From Burkholderiales bacterium (lineage in GTDB: Bacteria > Pseudomonadota > Gammaproteobacteria > Burkholderiales > SG8-39): DNA of 12,256 nt. Positions 1-7,236 of this stretch are shown one piece after another. The stretch covers positions 1 to 12,256 of the forward strand of contig JAENXP010000018.1 in the NCBI GenBank assembly GCA_016649475.1, written 5' to 3'. The translations under genes were made by a program, and so were the position numbers. The notes beneath the pieces were generated by a model. It was not told where the DNA came from and ran no database searches. It worked only from the letters and a program-made list of their open reading frames with translations. How positions within the stretch are numbered: position 1 is the first letter of the stretch; each line of letters starts with the position of its first letter.

Positions 1-1056
1 ACCGGGGGCGTGCCGCGCCTGATCAACCTGGTCTGCGACCGGGCGCTGCTTGGAACCTATGTTCAACGCGGGATGCAGGTAACGACCAAGACCCTGAAGC
101 AGGCAGCAGCTGAAGTGATCGACGTGAGCGCGAGTCGGCGCCGTTGGAGCCGCCTGCTCGCCTGGCCCTCGCTGCTGCTCGTCGCCGTGTGCGCGAGCGG
201 CGTGTTCGCGGCGAGCCTGGTGCCGCTGCCGCTTTGGCCGATTTCCTGGCCGAAGCCTGAAACGGCCAGCGTCGCGACCGCGCCGCTTATCTCGACGCAA
301 GCGACGCAACCGGCGCAAGCGGTGCAAAGCGCGCCTGCCCCGGTCAGCGCGGCACCGGCGGTCGCGGTGCCCGATCCGGTGGCCCTCGCTGCAGTGCGAC
401 CAGCCCTCGAAGAACTGAGCTGGCCGGACGCTGAGTTCGCGCGCAGCCGCAGTGAAGCGCTGGCGTTCCAGGACCTGCTCGGCCTATACGGGATCGCCTA
501 CGATCCGGGCAGCAAGGGCGCGCCTTGCAAGATCGTCGAAACAGCCGATATGCACTGTATGAGCGCCTATGGCGGGCTATCCGACCTGCTGTGGGTCAAC
601 CAGCCCGCGGTGCTGTTGCTGGATCGCGAAGGCAAAGACCGTGCATATCATGTGGTCCTTACGGGGCTGGATGAGGAGTCTGCAACGGTCATCGTGGGCG
701 GAGCCAAGCGCCGCGTGGCGCTGTCGCAGATCGCTCAGCTCTGGTCGGGCAAGTACCAGCTGCTGTGGTACGCGCCGCCGGGCTTCGGCAATGCGCTGAC
801 CGGCGGCAACCGCGGCCCGGCCGCGACGTGGCTGCGGCAGCGTCTGGCGAGCGTGGACGGTGGAAACGCCCAAGGTCCGGCGGTGTTCGACGATGAACTG
901 GTAGAGCGGGTCAGATCGTTCCAACTCGCCGAGGGCATGGCGCCGGACGGCGCGGTCGGCGCGCTTACGCTGATCCGGCTGAATCAGCGTGTCGACCAGG
1001 ATCTGCCGCGGCTGGGCAAAATGGCGCAACGAGGCTCGAATGTCATACATCCTTGA
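1..1056 (+). CDS. gspA: GspA/ExeA-type AAA ATPase with peptidoglycan-binding domain, 5' partial
   Basis: The frame is open at base 1, so the N-terminal Walker ATPase part lies upstream; 351 residues are visible. Residues 1-20 (GGVPRLINLVCDRALLG) match the conserved end of the ExeA/GspA AAA domain. A membrane segment lies at about 52-73, followed by an Ala/Pro/Gln-rich periplasmic linker (85-135). Residues about 150-260 look like the degenerate C39-like domain of this family (C176, C186, NQPAVLLL, YHVVLTGL, WSGKYQLLW). Residues 273-329 resemble a PG_binding_1 domain (WLRQRL, FQLAEGMAPDGAVG). In Aeromonas, ExeA works with ExeB at the inner membrane and cell wall to help the secretin assemble through peptidoglycan; that role is transferred here from the family. 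The stop overlaps gspB by 17 bases, which suggests coupling. An MshM-like ATPase is an alternative, but the peptidoglycan-binding tail and the GspB neighbour favour GspA. Confidence 0.88.
   Translation, partial: TGGVPRLINLVCDRALLGTYVQRGMQVTTKTLKQAAAEVIDVSASRRRWSRLLAWPSLLLVAVCASGVFAASLVPLPLWPISWPKPETASVATAPLISTQATQPAQAVQSAPAPVSAAPAVAVPDPVALAAVRPALEELSWPDAEFARSRSEALAFQDLLGLYGIAYDPGSKGAPCKIVETADMHCMSAYGGLSDLLWVNQPAVLLLDREGKDRAYHVVLTGLDEESATVIVGGAKRRVALSQIAQLWSGKYQLLWYAPPGFGNALTGGNRGPAATWLRQRLASVDGGNAQGPAVFDDELVERVRSFQLAEGMAPDGAVGALTLIRLNQRVDQDLPRLGKMAQRGSNVIHP
1031..1034 (+). promoter_or_regulatory. Ribosome binding site deciding the gspB start
   Basis: GAGG sits 5 bases before the ATG at 1040. 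It supports that ATG over the in-frame upstream GTG at 989, because the protein from 1040 begins MSYILEAL, the classic GspB N-terminus. Confidence 0.6.
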
Positions 1057-1924
1057 AGCGCTCGCGGATTCCGAACAGGCACGGCGGCAGATCGCCGTGC
1101 TGCCCAGGTATTCGCTGTTGCCGGCCGTGGGCGAAGCTCAGTCGCGGCTGCGCCACTGGCCGTATGTGCTGGCAGCGGCGCTGTTGCTGAACGCCGCCGT
1201 GGTGCCGCTGTGGCTGCGCTCGAATTCGCACGATGGCGTTACGTTGCTCAATGTGCCGGCAATGCCACAGGCCGCGCCAGTGCCGATGGCGGCTCCGGCG
1301 CCGGATAAGGCATCGACGGCCGGAGGCGATACGCAACTGCCGAAATCGGCCCCGGCGACGGATAACGCGCCAACGGCCGAAGGCAATGACAACGCCGTGA
1401 ATACGACATTCAGGGGATTGCCGCAGGCGCGGCAGCCCCAGCCTTATGCCGCCTATGACCGGCCCGTCGCGCGCCCTCCCAGGCCGGCCGAAGCGTCGCC
1501 GAGAAAGGCCGCCGTGAATCAGGCGAGCGCCGCTATGCCGACGCCACTGCCGAAAGTGCTTCCCAAGGTGGTCCCCAAGACCACGGCGACGCGCACGGCC
1601 GCAGCGGCCAGCGCTACGCCTGTGCCAGCCGTTCCGCCGGTGTCAGTCGTTCCGCCGGTGCCACGGGCTCAAACTGTGCCCATGACCCAGGCCGCTCCAG
1701 CGGTAGCGACCGGTGCTGCCGGCGGGTTGCCGCCAGATCTGCAACGGGAAATTCCGCCGCTGTCCGTGGCCGGCTTTATCCGCGACGATACTTCCAGCGG
1801 CATGGTCATCGTGAATGACAGGTTGCTGCGCGAGGGCGATGAAGTCGCACCTGGCCTGAGGCTGGAGAAAATTCTCCACGACAGTCTGTTGTTCAACTAC
1901 AAAGGCTATCGCTTCAAGCGCTAA
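1040..1924 (+). CDS. gspB: GspB, type II secretion assembly protein
   Basis: A 294-residue protein. It begins with the family hallmark MSYILEALADSEQARR, has one membrane segment at about 40-59 (WPYVLAAALLLNAAVVPLWL), then a long periplasmic Ala/Pro-rich linker. It ends in a conserved GspB C-terminal domain (last 65 or so residues, including LSVAGFIRDD, VNDRLLREGDEV and NYKGYRFKR). In characterised systems GspB/ExeB pairs with GspA/ExeA to position the secretin in the outer membrane and peptidoglycan. It overlaps gspA by 17 bases, consistent with one transcript. The linker holds short internal repeats: a 13-base direct repeat (1630-1642 and 1648-1660) encoding a VPPV motif, and LPKVLPKVVPK. 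The start at 1040 is preferred over the GTG at 989 because of the N-terminal hallmark and the ribosome binding site. Family assignment is firm; the role is by homology. Confidence 0.9.
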   Translation: MSYILEALADSEQARRQIAVLPRYSLLPAVGEAQSRLRHWPYVLAAALLLNAAVVPLWLRSNSHDGVTLLNVPAMPQAAPVPMAAPAPDKASTAGGDTQLPKSAPATDNAPTAEGNDNAVNTTFRGLPQARQPQPYAAYDRPVARPPRPAEASPRKAAVNQASAAMPTPLPKVLPKVVPKTTATRTAAAASATPVPAVPPVSVVPPVPRAQTVPMTQAAPAVATGAAGGLPPDLQREIPPLSVAGFIRDDTSSGMVIVNDRLLREGDEVAPGLRLEKILHDSLLFNYKGYRFKR

Positions 1925-2011
1925 AAGAGCGCGTTGCAAAATGATTTTTGCAAGGGCAAAAATGGAAAGGTATGGGGACGGATCCCCTCAGGTTGAAAAA
2001 CGGCGCTGGCG
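1925..2011. other. Convergent intergenic gap with overlapping inverted repeats
   Basis: This gap lies between the 3' ends of gspB and the sigma-factor gene. Two perfect 8-base inverted repeats share one arm. TTGCAAAA/TTTTGCAA (1934-1941 and 1946-1953) and ATTTTTGC/GCAAAAAT (1944-1951 and 1956-1963) cannot form together. A third, GGGGA/TCCCC with a 4-base loop, lies at 1974-1987. The position suits a bidirectional terminator, but no hairpin is followed by a convincing T-run on either strand and the first two stems are AT-rich. A terminator is therefore only a guess; a degenerate repeat remnant is the other option. Confidence 0.4.
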
Positions 2012-2569
2012 CTAAACGCGGCCGGCGCGGTTTCTGCCAGCGCGTCGCCCGGACGCCGGCGCAGGCCCGGACGGGCGCTGGCCCGCACGATCGCTCTGCG
2101 GCTCGTATCCGGTAAGCTGCTGCAGCTTTTCTCTCGCGCGCGACAGTCGCGACATTACCGTACCCGGGGGAATGCCGAGCGTCCTGGCGGCCTCCACGTA
2201 GCTCATTTCTTCCACCGCGACGAGGATGAGCACCTCCCGCTGTTCGGGCGCAAGGCAGTGCATGGCCTCATCGAGTTCGGCAAGTTCGATCCGGTCGAAG
2301 TGTTCGGCGTTCCCCTTGGGGTCGGGCAGGCTGTCCGGATCGGGACCGGCCTCGAACTTCGGACCGCGCAATTGATTGAGAAATACATTGTGCATGACGG
2401 AGAACAGCCAGGCGCGCATGTCGCTGCCGGGCCGCCACAAGTGAATCTTGTTGAGTGCGCGCTCGAGCGTGTCCTGCACCAGGTCTTCAACTGCATGCTG
2501 ATCGCGGATCAGTGCGCGTGCATAGCGGCGCAGTCGCGGAATGTGTTCGACAACCGGATTCGTTTTCAT
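2012..2569 (-). CDS. RNA polymerase sigma factor, ECF subfamily
   Basis: A 185-residue group 4 (ECF) sigma-70 factor that should direct RNA polymerase to a small regulon. Region 2 spans about residues 9-70 (RLRRYARALIRDQHAVEDLVQDTLERAL written in parts: the EDLVQDTLERAL core at 28-39, DMRAWLFSVMHNVFLNQLR at 50-68). Region 4 spans about 98-152 (LAPEQREVLILVAVEEMSY, then the helix-turn-helix GIPPGTVMSRLSRAREKL). Region 3 is replaced by a short acidic linker, as expected for ECFs. A basic Arg/Gly/Pro tail of about 30 residues (154-185) follows region 4 and matches nothing I recognise. The ATG at 2569 has AGGGA close upstream. It lies 128 bases downstream of the HlyD-type gene on the same strand, with no anti-sigma gene in the window. 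Regulation of the type I system is a plausible inference only. Confidence 0.93.
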   Translation of the reverse strand: MKTNPVVEHIPRLRRYARALIRDQHAVEDLVQDTLERALNKIHLWRPGSDMRAWLFSVMHNVFLNQLRGPKFEAGPDPDSLPDPKGNAEHFDRIELAELDEAMHCLAPEQREVLILVAVEEMSYVEAARTLGIPPGTVMSRLSRAREKLQQLTGYEPQSDRAGQRPSGPAPASGRRAGRNRAGRV

Positions 2570-2697
2570 ACATTCCCTGGGTCGCGCCCATTCCTTCCTG
2601 GTCCACCGACTATTCCGGCTGCGCGCCCCGCCAGTGAATGTGCTTGCGCCCGGGGCAGCGCGCTGGCGCGCAAGTAGAATTGTTCTTTTGGGATGCG
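2570..2697 (-). other. Spacer upstream of the ECF gene, with hairpin and possible ECF -35 box
   Basis: This 128-base gap separates the HlyD-type stop from the sigma-factor start. A 7-base inverted repeat, CTTGCGC/GCGCAAG (2643-2649 and 2668-2674), encloses an 18-base GC-rich loop. It may attenuate or end the type I transcript, but lacks a T-run. On the - strand GGAATA (2611-2616) resembles the GGAA-type -35 element used by many ECF factors. I could not find a convincing matching -10 at the right spacing, so autoregulation is only a possibility. Confidence 0.3.
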
Positions 2698-3858
2698 TTA
2701 GCGCTCGCCCAGTGATTCGGCAAAGGTTTTCGTGATCGGCTTGGTCAGGTATCTCCAGACGGTGTTGCTTCCGGTCTTGATTTCCACGGAAGCGGTCATG
2801 CCCGGCTGGATTTCGATGCGTTTGGGGCTGTGCTGCGTGATGTTGCTCGCCTTGGTCTTGACCTGGACGCGGAAAAAAGGCGGTTCGTTCACGTTGCGGG
2901 TTTCATCGCTCAGCGTATCTGCGCTGATATAAGTCACCGTGCCCTGCAGCGAGCCATAGATGGTGTAGTCATAGGCATCCAGTTTGATCGTCACCGGGAG
3001 GCCTGGTTTCACGAATGCGATATCCGCGGGCCTGACCTTGGCCTCGATCACCAGGTCGTCCTCGACCGGGACGATCTGCATGATTTCCTCCCCCGGCCGG
3101 GCGACGCCGCCGCGCGTGGTGATGCGGATGTTACGCACCACCCCGTCCATGGGCGAAGTGACCACCGTATGCTCGAGCTGATTCTTGCGCTGCGCCACGA
3201 TCTGGTCGAGGCCGGCCAGGTCTTCGAGCGCCTTGGACAGGTCGGTCTGCGCGTCCTGCCGGTACTTGTTGGTCCGGTTGGTGATCATGCCCTGGATCTC
3301 GGCCACCTGGCGCTGCAGCTTGAGCACTTCGGCTTTGCTGACGTCGCCCCTTTCCAATAACGGCAGATTGATGTCGAGTTCGGTCTTGACCAGATCCAGG
3401 GACCGTTGCAGTGACGCTATTTCCTCGCGCACCGAGGCTTGCCGCATGTGGAACAGCATCTCCTGATTGACGCGTATCCGCGGATACTTGTCGACTTCCG
3501 CCGGAAATTTGGGCTCGCCGCCGTAGAGCTCGGCGCTGAGGCGCGCCACGGCTGCCTTGAGTGCAGCCGACCTGGCGCGGCTTTCGAGGTAGGAGGTCTC
3601 GGTCTTGGCCTTCTCGAAGCGGACCAGAACCTGTCCTTCCTTCACGATCGACCCTTCCTTCACCAGCAGATCCTCGACGATGCCGCCATCGAGTTCCTGG
3701 ATCACCTGGTTGCGCGAACTGGCGATGACCTGCCCCGGGGCACGGGTTATCTGGTCGAGTTCCGCCCAGGCGGACCAGGCAATGAAGCCGCCTATGGCCA
3801 GCGCGCTGGACAAGACCAGTATGCGTCCTGAACGCGGAATATCGTCTTTTTTGCTCAT
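2698..3858 (-). CDS. HlyD-family type I secretion membrane-fusion protein
   Basis: A 386-residue periplasmic adaptor linking the ABC exporter to the TolC-type channel. There is a short cytoplasmic N-terminus, one membrane segment at about 12-30 (ILVLSSALAIGGFIAWSAW), and the first half of a lipoyl domain at 40-82 (APGQVIASS, IQELDGGIVEDLLVKEG). A long coiled-coil hairpin follows at about 86-228 (RGDVSKAEVLKLQRQVAEI), then the second lipoyl half at 229-263 (VTSPMDGVVRNI, RPGEEIMQIVP), a beta-barrel region, and the typical end IQPGMTASVEIKTG (349-363) with a short YLTKP tail. Length and order match LapC/HlyD/PrtE proteins. The gene begins 7 bases after the exporter stop with no clear ribosome binding site, so translation is probably coupled. 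The exported substrate is not visible. Confidence 0.93.
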   Translation of the reverse strand: MSKKDDIPRSGRILVLSSALAIGGFIAWSAWAELDQITRAPGQVIASSRNQVIQELDGGIVEDLLVKEGSIVKEGQVLVRFEKAKTETSYLESRARSAALKAAVARLSAELYGGEPKFPAEVDKYPRIRVNQEMLFHMRQASVREEIASLQRSLDLVKTELDINLPLLERGDVSKAEVLKLQRQVAEIQGMITNRTNKYRQDAQTDLSKALEDLAGLDQIVAQRKNQLEHTVVTSPMDGVVRNIRITTRGGVARPGEEIMQIVPVEDDLVIEAKVRPADIAFVKPGLPVTIKLDAYDYTIYGSLQGTVTYISADTLSDETRNVNEPPFFRVQVKTKASNITQHSPKRIEIQPGMTASVEIKTGSNTVWRYLTKPITKTFAESLGER

Positions 3859-3865
3859 GAGTTTG

Positions 3866-5989
3866 TCAGGCGTACGCTGCTGCGACGCCTTCCTTGTGTA
3901 CAGTGGGTGGCGAAACCGGCGGAGTGCCGGAAAGTTTGGCCAGGACCAGATCCCGCGGGCCGTCCATGACCACGTGTCCGCCCTGCATGACCAGCAGCCG
4001 GTCTACGATCGGGAGCAGGGCGCTCTTGTGCGTAGCCACCAGCAGGGTCGCGCCCGCTGATGCCTTCGCCTTGAGCGTGGCCACAATTTTGGCCTCGGCC
4101 GCCGCGTCCATGGAAGCGGTCGGTTCGTCCAGCAACAACACCGTCGGCGTGGCGAGCAGCATGCGCGTCATGGCGAGCAGTTGCTTCTGGCCGCCGGAAA
4201 TGCCGCGACCGCCTTCGCTGATCGGCAGCGCCAGTCCCTTCGGATGGTTGGAGATCAGAGCGATGAGTCCGGTTTCGCTCGCCGCCTGCAGCAGCGCTTC
4301 ATCTCCGGGATCGGGCAGACCCTGGAGCAGGTTGTCGCGCAGCGTGCCGCTGACCAGGCGTATGTCCTGGGGCAGATAGGCTATGTTCTCGCGCAGGAAA
4401 TGGGGCGAGATCAGCGCCATGTCGATGCCGCCGAGGAAGACCTTGCCCTGCACCGGACGATACATCCCGGAGGCAAGCTTCAACAGCGTGCTTTTGCCCG
4501 AGCCGATGGAGCCGACAATGCCGACCTTCTCGCCGGGTCTGATTTCCAGCCGGTCCAGTTCGAGCGCCATGCCGGCGGTCATGCCGTAGCCGAACTGCGC
4601 CTGCTCGAAGCGGATGCCCCCATCCGTCGTTCCCGGGGTCAAGGCCTGCGGGCGATCGTCGATCTCGTTCGGCAGCGCAATGAGCTTGTCCAGGCCCTGG
4701 ATCGCCGCGCGGGCATGTTCCCACTGGACCATGAGTCCGGGCAATTGCGCGATCGGCGACAGTGCCCGGCCGTTGATGATGGTGCAGGCAATGAGTGCGC
4801 CCATGGTCAACTGGTTTTCGCTCACCAGATAGGCGCCGAGCGCGACCAGACCGACATAGCCGATTTGCTGCAGCGCCACCGTCATGTGCTGGGACAGCGA
4901 GGAATATTGCTTGATCTGGTAGTCGGATTCCCCGGCCGCCTCCACCAGCCGGCTCCAGCGCCCCTGCAGTTTCCATTCGGCGCTGTTGGCCTTGAACGAT
5001 TCCGCGCCGTCGATCGACTCGACCAGCAATCCCGCCTTGTAATTGCTGTGCCCCTGGTTTTCTTTTGCATGCCGGGCTATCTGCCGCTGGAACATGAGCC
5101 CGGTGACCAATGAAACCGGGAGCAGCAGGGCCGGAACCAGCGCCATCCAGCCGCCTATCATCGCTATGATCACGATGAAGAACAGCGCAAACGGGACGTC
5201 GGCGAGCATGAAGATCGAGGTCGCGCTCATGATCCCGCGCACCAGTTCAAAGCCCTTTATTTGCGCGGCGAGCGTGCCGACCGAGCTCGGGCGGCATTCC
5301 ATGCGTATGCCCAGCGCCCTTTCGAAAAACCACTCCGAGAGCTGCGCATCGATGCGCGTCGCCGTCCTCTCGACCGCGTGACTGCGCACGTGCTTGAGCA
5401 GCAGTTCCAGCACGATCGCGGCCACGACCCCGGTCGAAAGCACCCAAAGCGTGCGAAAGCCCTGATTCGGGATGACCCGGTCATAAACCTGCATGCTGAA
5501 TACCGATGCGGCAAGAGCGAGCATGCTGACCAGAACCGTGGCGAGCAGGGCTTCGGCGAAAACGCTCTTGCGCTGCCATATCGCCTTCGCGATCAGTTGC
5601 GCGGCTCGGGGAACGCTCGTGCTGCCTTCGATTCTGGGTGGCAGCGAAACGCACTCGACGCTCTCGAGATCCTGGATGCGGCCGTTGGCCCCGTTCGCGT
5701 TCTGCAGCAGCCAGCTGCCGTCGGCGTTTTGCGACGCCACCACGAACCAGCCCTTGTCTGACTGCCAGCCGATAAAGGGACAGTCTTTCTGCCTGGGCGC
5801 AGGCAGGTTCATGGGCTCGCCCTCCAGCTTCGCCGCTTGCCAGGCCGCGCGCACCAGGCTTGCGGCCGAATCGGCGCTATCGGCCTCTGCCAGCGCATTA
5901 TCGATATCACCCTGGCGCTCGCGCAGTACCGATTGCCCGGCGAGCCTCGCCGAGTGCATGATCACCGCCGACAGCGTGTGCAGCTTCAT
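3866..5989 (-). CDS. Type I secretion ABC exporter (permease-ATPase), LapB-like
   Basis: A 707-residue fused half-transporter that powers export of an unfolded protein across the inner membrane. Residues 1-125 form a C39-like domain without a catalytic Cys near the N-terminus. The region DCPFIGW...GWFVV (69-84) has lost the catalytic His, so it should bind substrate rather than cut a leader. Six membrane helices lie at roughly 143-165, 180-200, 256-278, 280-302, 375-390 and 394-412. The nucleotide-binding domain has Walker A GSIGSGKST (493-501), Q-loop Q541 in YLPQD, signature ISGGQ (597-601), Walker B VLLLDEP (617-623) and H-loop H654, all intact. The start overlaps the TolC-type stop by ATGA (5986-5989). 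The dead C39-like domain points to RTX proteins or large adhesins as cargo, not a bacteriocin with a double-glycine leader; this is inferred from the family. Confidence 0.93.
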   Translation of the reverse strand: MKLHTLSAVIMHSARLAGQSVLRERQGDIDNALAEADSADSAASLVRAAWQAAKLEGEPMNLPAPRQKDCPFIGWQSDKGWFVVASQNADGSWLLQNANGANGRIQDLESVECVSLPPRIEGSTSVPRAAQLIAKAIWQRKSVFAEALLATVLVSMLALAASVFSMQVYDRVIPNQGFRTLWVLSTGVVAAIVLELLLKHVRSHAVERTATRIDAQLSEWFFERALGIRMECRPSSVGTLAAQIKGFELVRGIMSATSIFMLADVPFALFFIVIIAMIGGWMALVPALLLPVSLVTGLMFQRQIARHAKENQGHSNYKAGLLVESIDGAESFKANSAEWKLQGRWSRLVEAAGESDYQIKQYSSLSQHMTVALQQIGYVGLVALGAYLVSENQLTMGALIACTIINGRALSPIAQLPGLMVQWEHARAAIQGLDKLIALPNEIDDRPQALTPGTTDGGIRFEQAQFGYGMTAGMALELDRLEIRPGEKVGIVGSIGSGKSTLLKLASGMYRPVQGKVFLGGIDMALISPHFLRENIAYLPQDIRLVSGTLRDNLLQGLPDPGDEALLQAASETGLIALISNHPKGLALPISEGGRGISGGQKQLLAMTRMLLATPTVLLLDEPTASMDAAAEAKIVATLKAKASAGATLLVATHKSALLPIVDRLLVMQGGHVVMDGPRDLVLAKLSGTPPVSPPTVHKEGVAAAYA

Positions 5990-7236
5990 TCTGATATTCC
6001 CGTAAGGTTTCCGGTCAGCAGCTTCAGGCGCAGCGCGGCTGCCTCGGCCTGTGCGTTCGCGTCCGTAGCTGCGATGTCCGACAGGGCGGATTCGCGCACC
6101 GTATTCAGCACATCCAGCCAGGTTTTTCTTCCGGCGGTGTATTGGCGCGCATAGGATTCATACACTTCTTTCGCACTCTTGCTCGCAAGGGTGGCGTTTT
6201 CAAAGCGCTCGCGCGCGGCCCGCAATTCGTCCCAGTCGATGGACAGGCGCTCCTGCAGGTCGCGCAGCGCGACCGCGCGTTGCTGGCGCGCCGCATCCAG
6301 CCGCCCCAGGGCCGCTTCGACGCCGGAGCGGGCCGACAGGCCGGCGCCGGTCTGCGCCTCGAGCACGAGCATCAGGCGATTGGTGGTGTAGTCGAGGTTT
6401 CCGTTCAAGGGTGCGGACGCATGCGCGCTTTCGAAGCGCAGCGAGACTTGCGGTTTGTAGACGGATCTCTTGGACTCGACCTCGGCCTGTGCGGCCTCCT
6501 CTTCGAAGCCGAGCCGGCTCAGCGTGGGCGACCAGGCCAGCGCCTGATCGAGCATGGATTCGCGGTACTGCGGACCAAGCGCGCTGTCGGCGCCCAGCTC
6601 ACCCACCCTGCGCACGCGCATGCCGGACAGCTCGGACAACTGGGTGAGCGCGTTTGCAAGACCCAGCGTGACCTGGGAAAGCTCGTTCCTGGCCTGATAC
6701 AGCCTGGATTGCGCGAGTTCCGGGTCGACGCGCGGACTGGCTTCGTGCTCGACCCGCCGGGTGATCAGCCCGAGCAGGCGTTCGTGTTCGCGCACGTTCC
6801 GGGCAAGAGTCTCCTCGCGGGCTTGCTGGCGCAGTGCCTCGACGTAAGCGGCGATGACGCGCAGGAGGATCTCCTGCTGCGTCTCCCTGACGGCGCTGGT
6901 CGAGGCATGATGGCGCGAACTGGCCGCATCGATTCCCGCATCGATCCGCCCCCCTGCCCAGAGGGGTTGCTGCACGCGCAGCAAGCCCGTGGTAACGCCG
7001 CTGTTGTCGCTGTTGATCTCCAGGCTGGGCGTCGGATAGCGCTGCCACGACGCACCGTCGAGCTCCGCCGCCGCCGCCGCCGAAAACGACTGTCTGGCCA
7101 GAATTGCCGGATGCGTCGCCAGAGCCTGTTTGGCGATTCCCTTGAATGACGACGTCTGCGCCATCGCAGGGACATTGGCGAGCGCGAACGCAAGGGCCAG
7201 CACCGTTCCGATAATTGCGTAGATATGTTTGATCAT
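5986..7236 (-). CDS. TolC-family outer-membrane channel of the type I system
   Basis: A 416-residue outer-membrane efflux protein that should form the trimeric exit duct. Its signal peptide is MIKHIYAIIG followed by a hydrophobic core, with a likely cut after AMA (residues 24-26). The mature part shows the two-fold repeated long-helix pattern of the OEP family, including QQPLWAGGRIDAGI-type strand-turn motifs, an ARRVEHE-like helix, and the C-terminal YTAGRKTWLDVLN motif characteristic of TolC/LapE/AggA channels. The frame is open 87 bases further to an ATG at 7323, but that extension precedes the signal peptide and is unlikely to be used. The ATG at 7236 has GGAAGG just upstream (7239-7244). 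It is first in the three-gene type I operon and overlaps the exporter start by 4 bases. A six-fold GCC run near 7066-7081 encodes a polyalanine patch. Confidence 0.9.
   Translation of the reverse strand: MIKHIYAIIGTVLALAFALANVPAMAQTSSFKGIAKQALATHPAILARQSFSAAAAAELDGASWQRYPTPSLEINSDNSGVTTGLLRVQQPLWAGGRIDAGIDAASSRHHASTSAVRETQQEILLRVIAAYVEALRQQAREETLARNVREHERLLGLITRRVEHEASPRVDPELAQSRLYQARNELSQVTLGLANALTQLSELSGMRVRRVGELGADSALGPQYRESMLDQALAWSPTLSRLGFEEEAAQAEVESKRSVYKPQVSLRFESAHASAPLNGNLDYTTNRLMLVLEAQTGAGLSARSGVEAALGRLDAARQQRAVALRDLQERLSIDWDELRAARERFENATLASKSAKEVYESYARQYTAGRKTWLDVLNTVRESALSDIAATDANAQAEAAALRLKLLTGNLTGISE

Noticed and set aside
7066..7081. GCC trinucleotide run in the TolC-type gene as a phase-variation tract
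   Set aside because: Gain or loss of a triplet keeps the frame and only changes a short polyalanine patch, so it is unlikely to switch the gene on or off.
6142..7149. 335-codon + strand open frame opposite the TolC-type gene
   Set aside because: It has no recognisable domain. The opposite strand encodes a full-length outer-membrane channel with signal peptide and family motifs.
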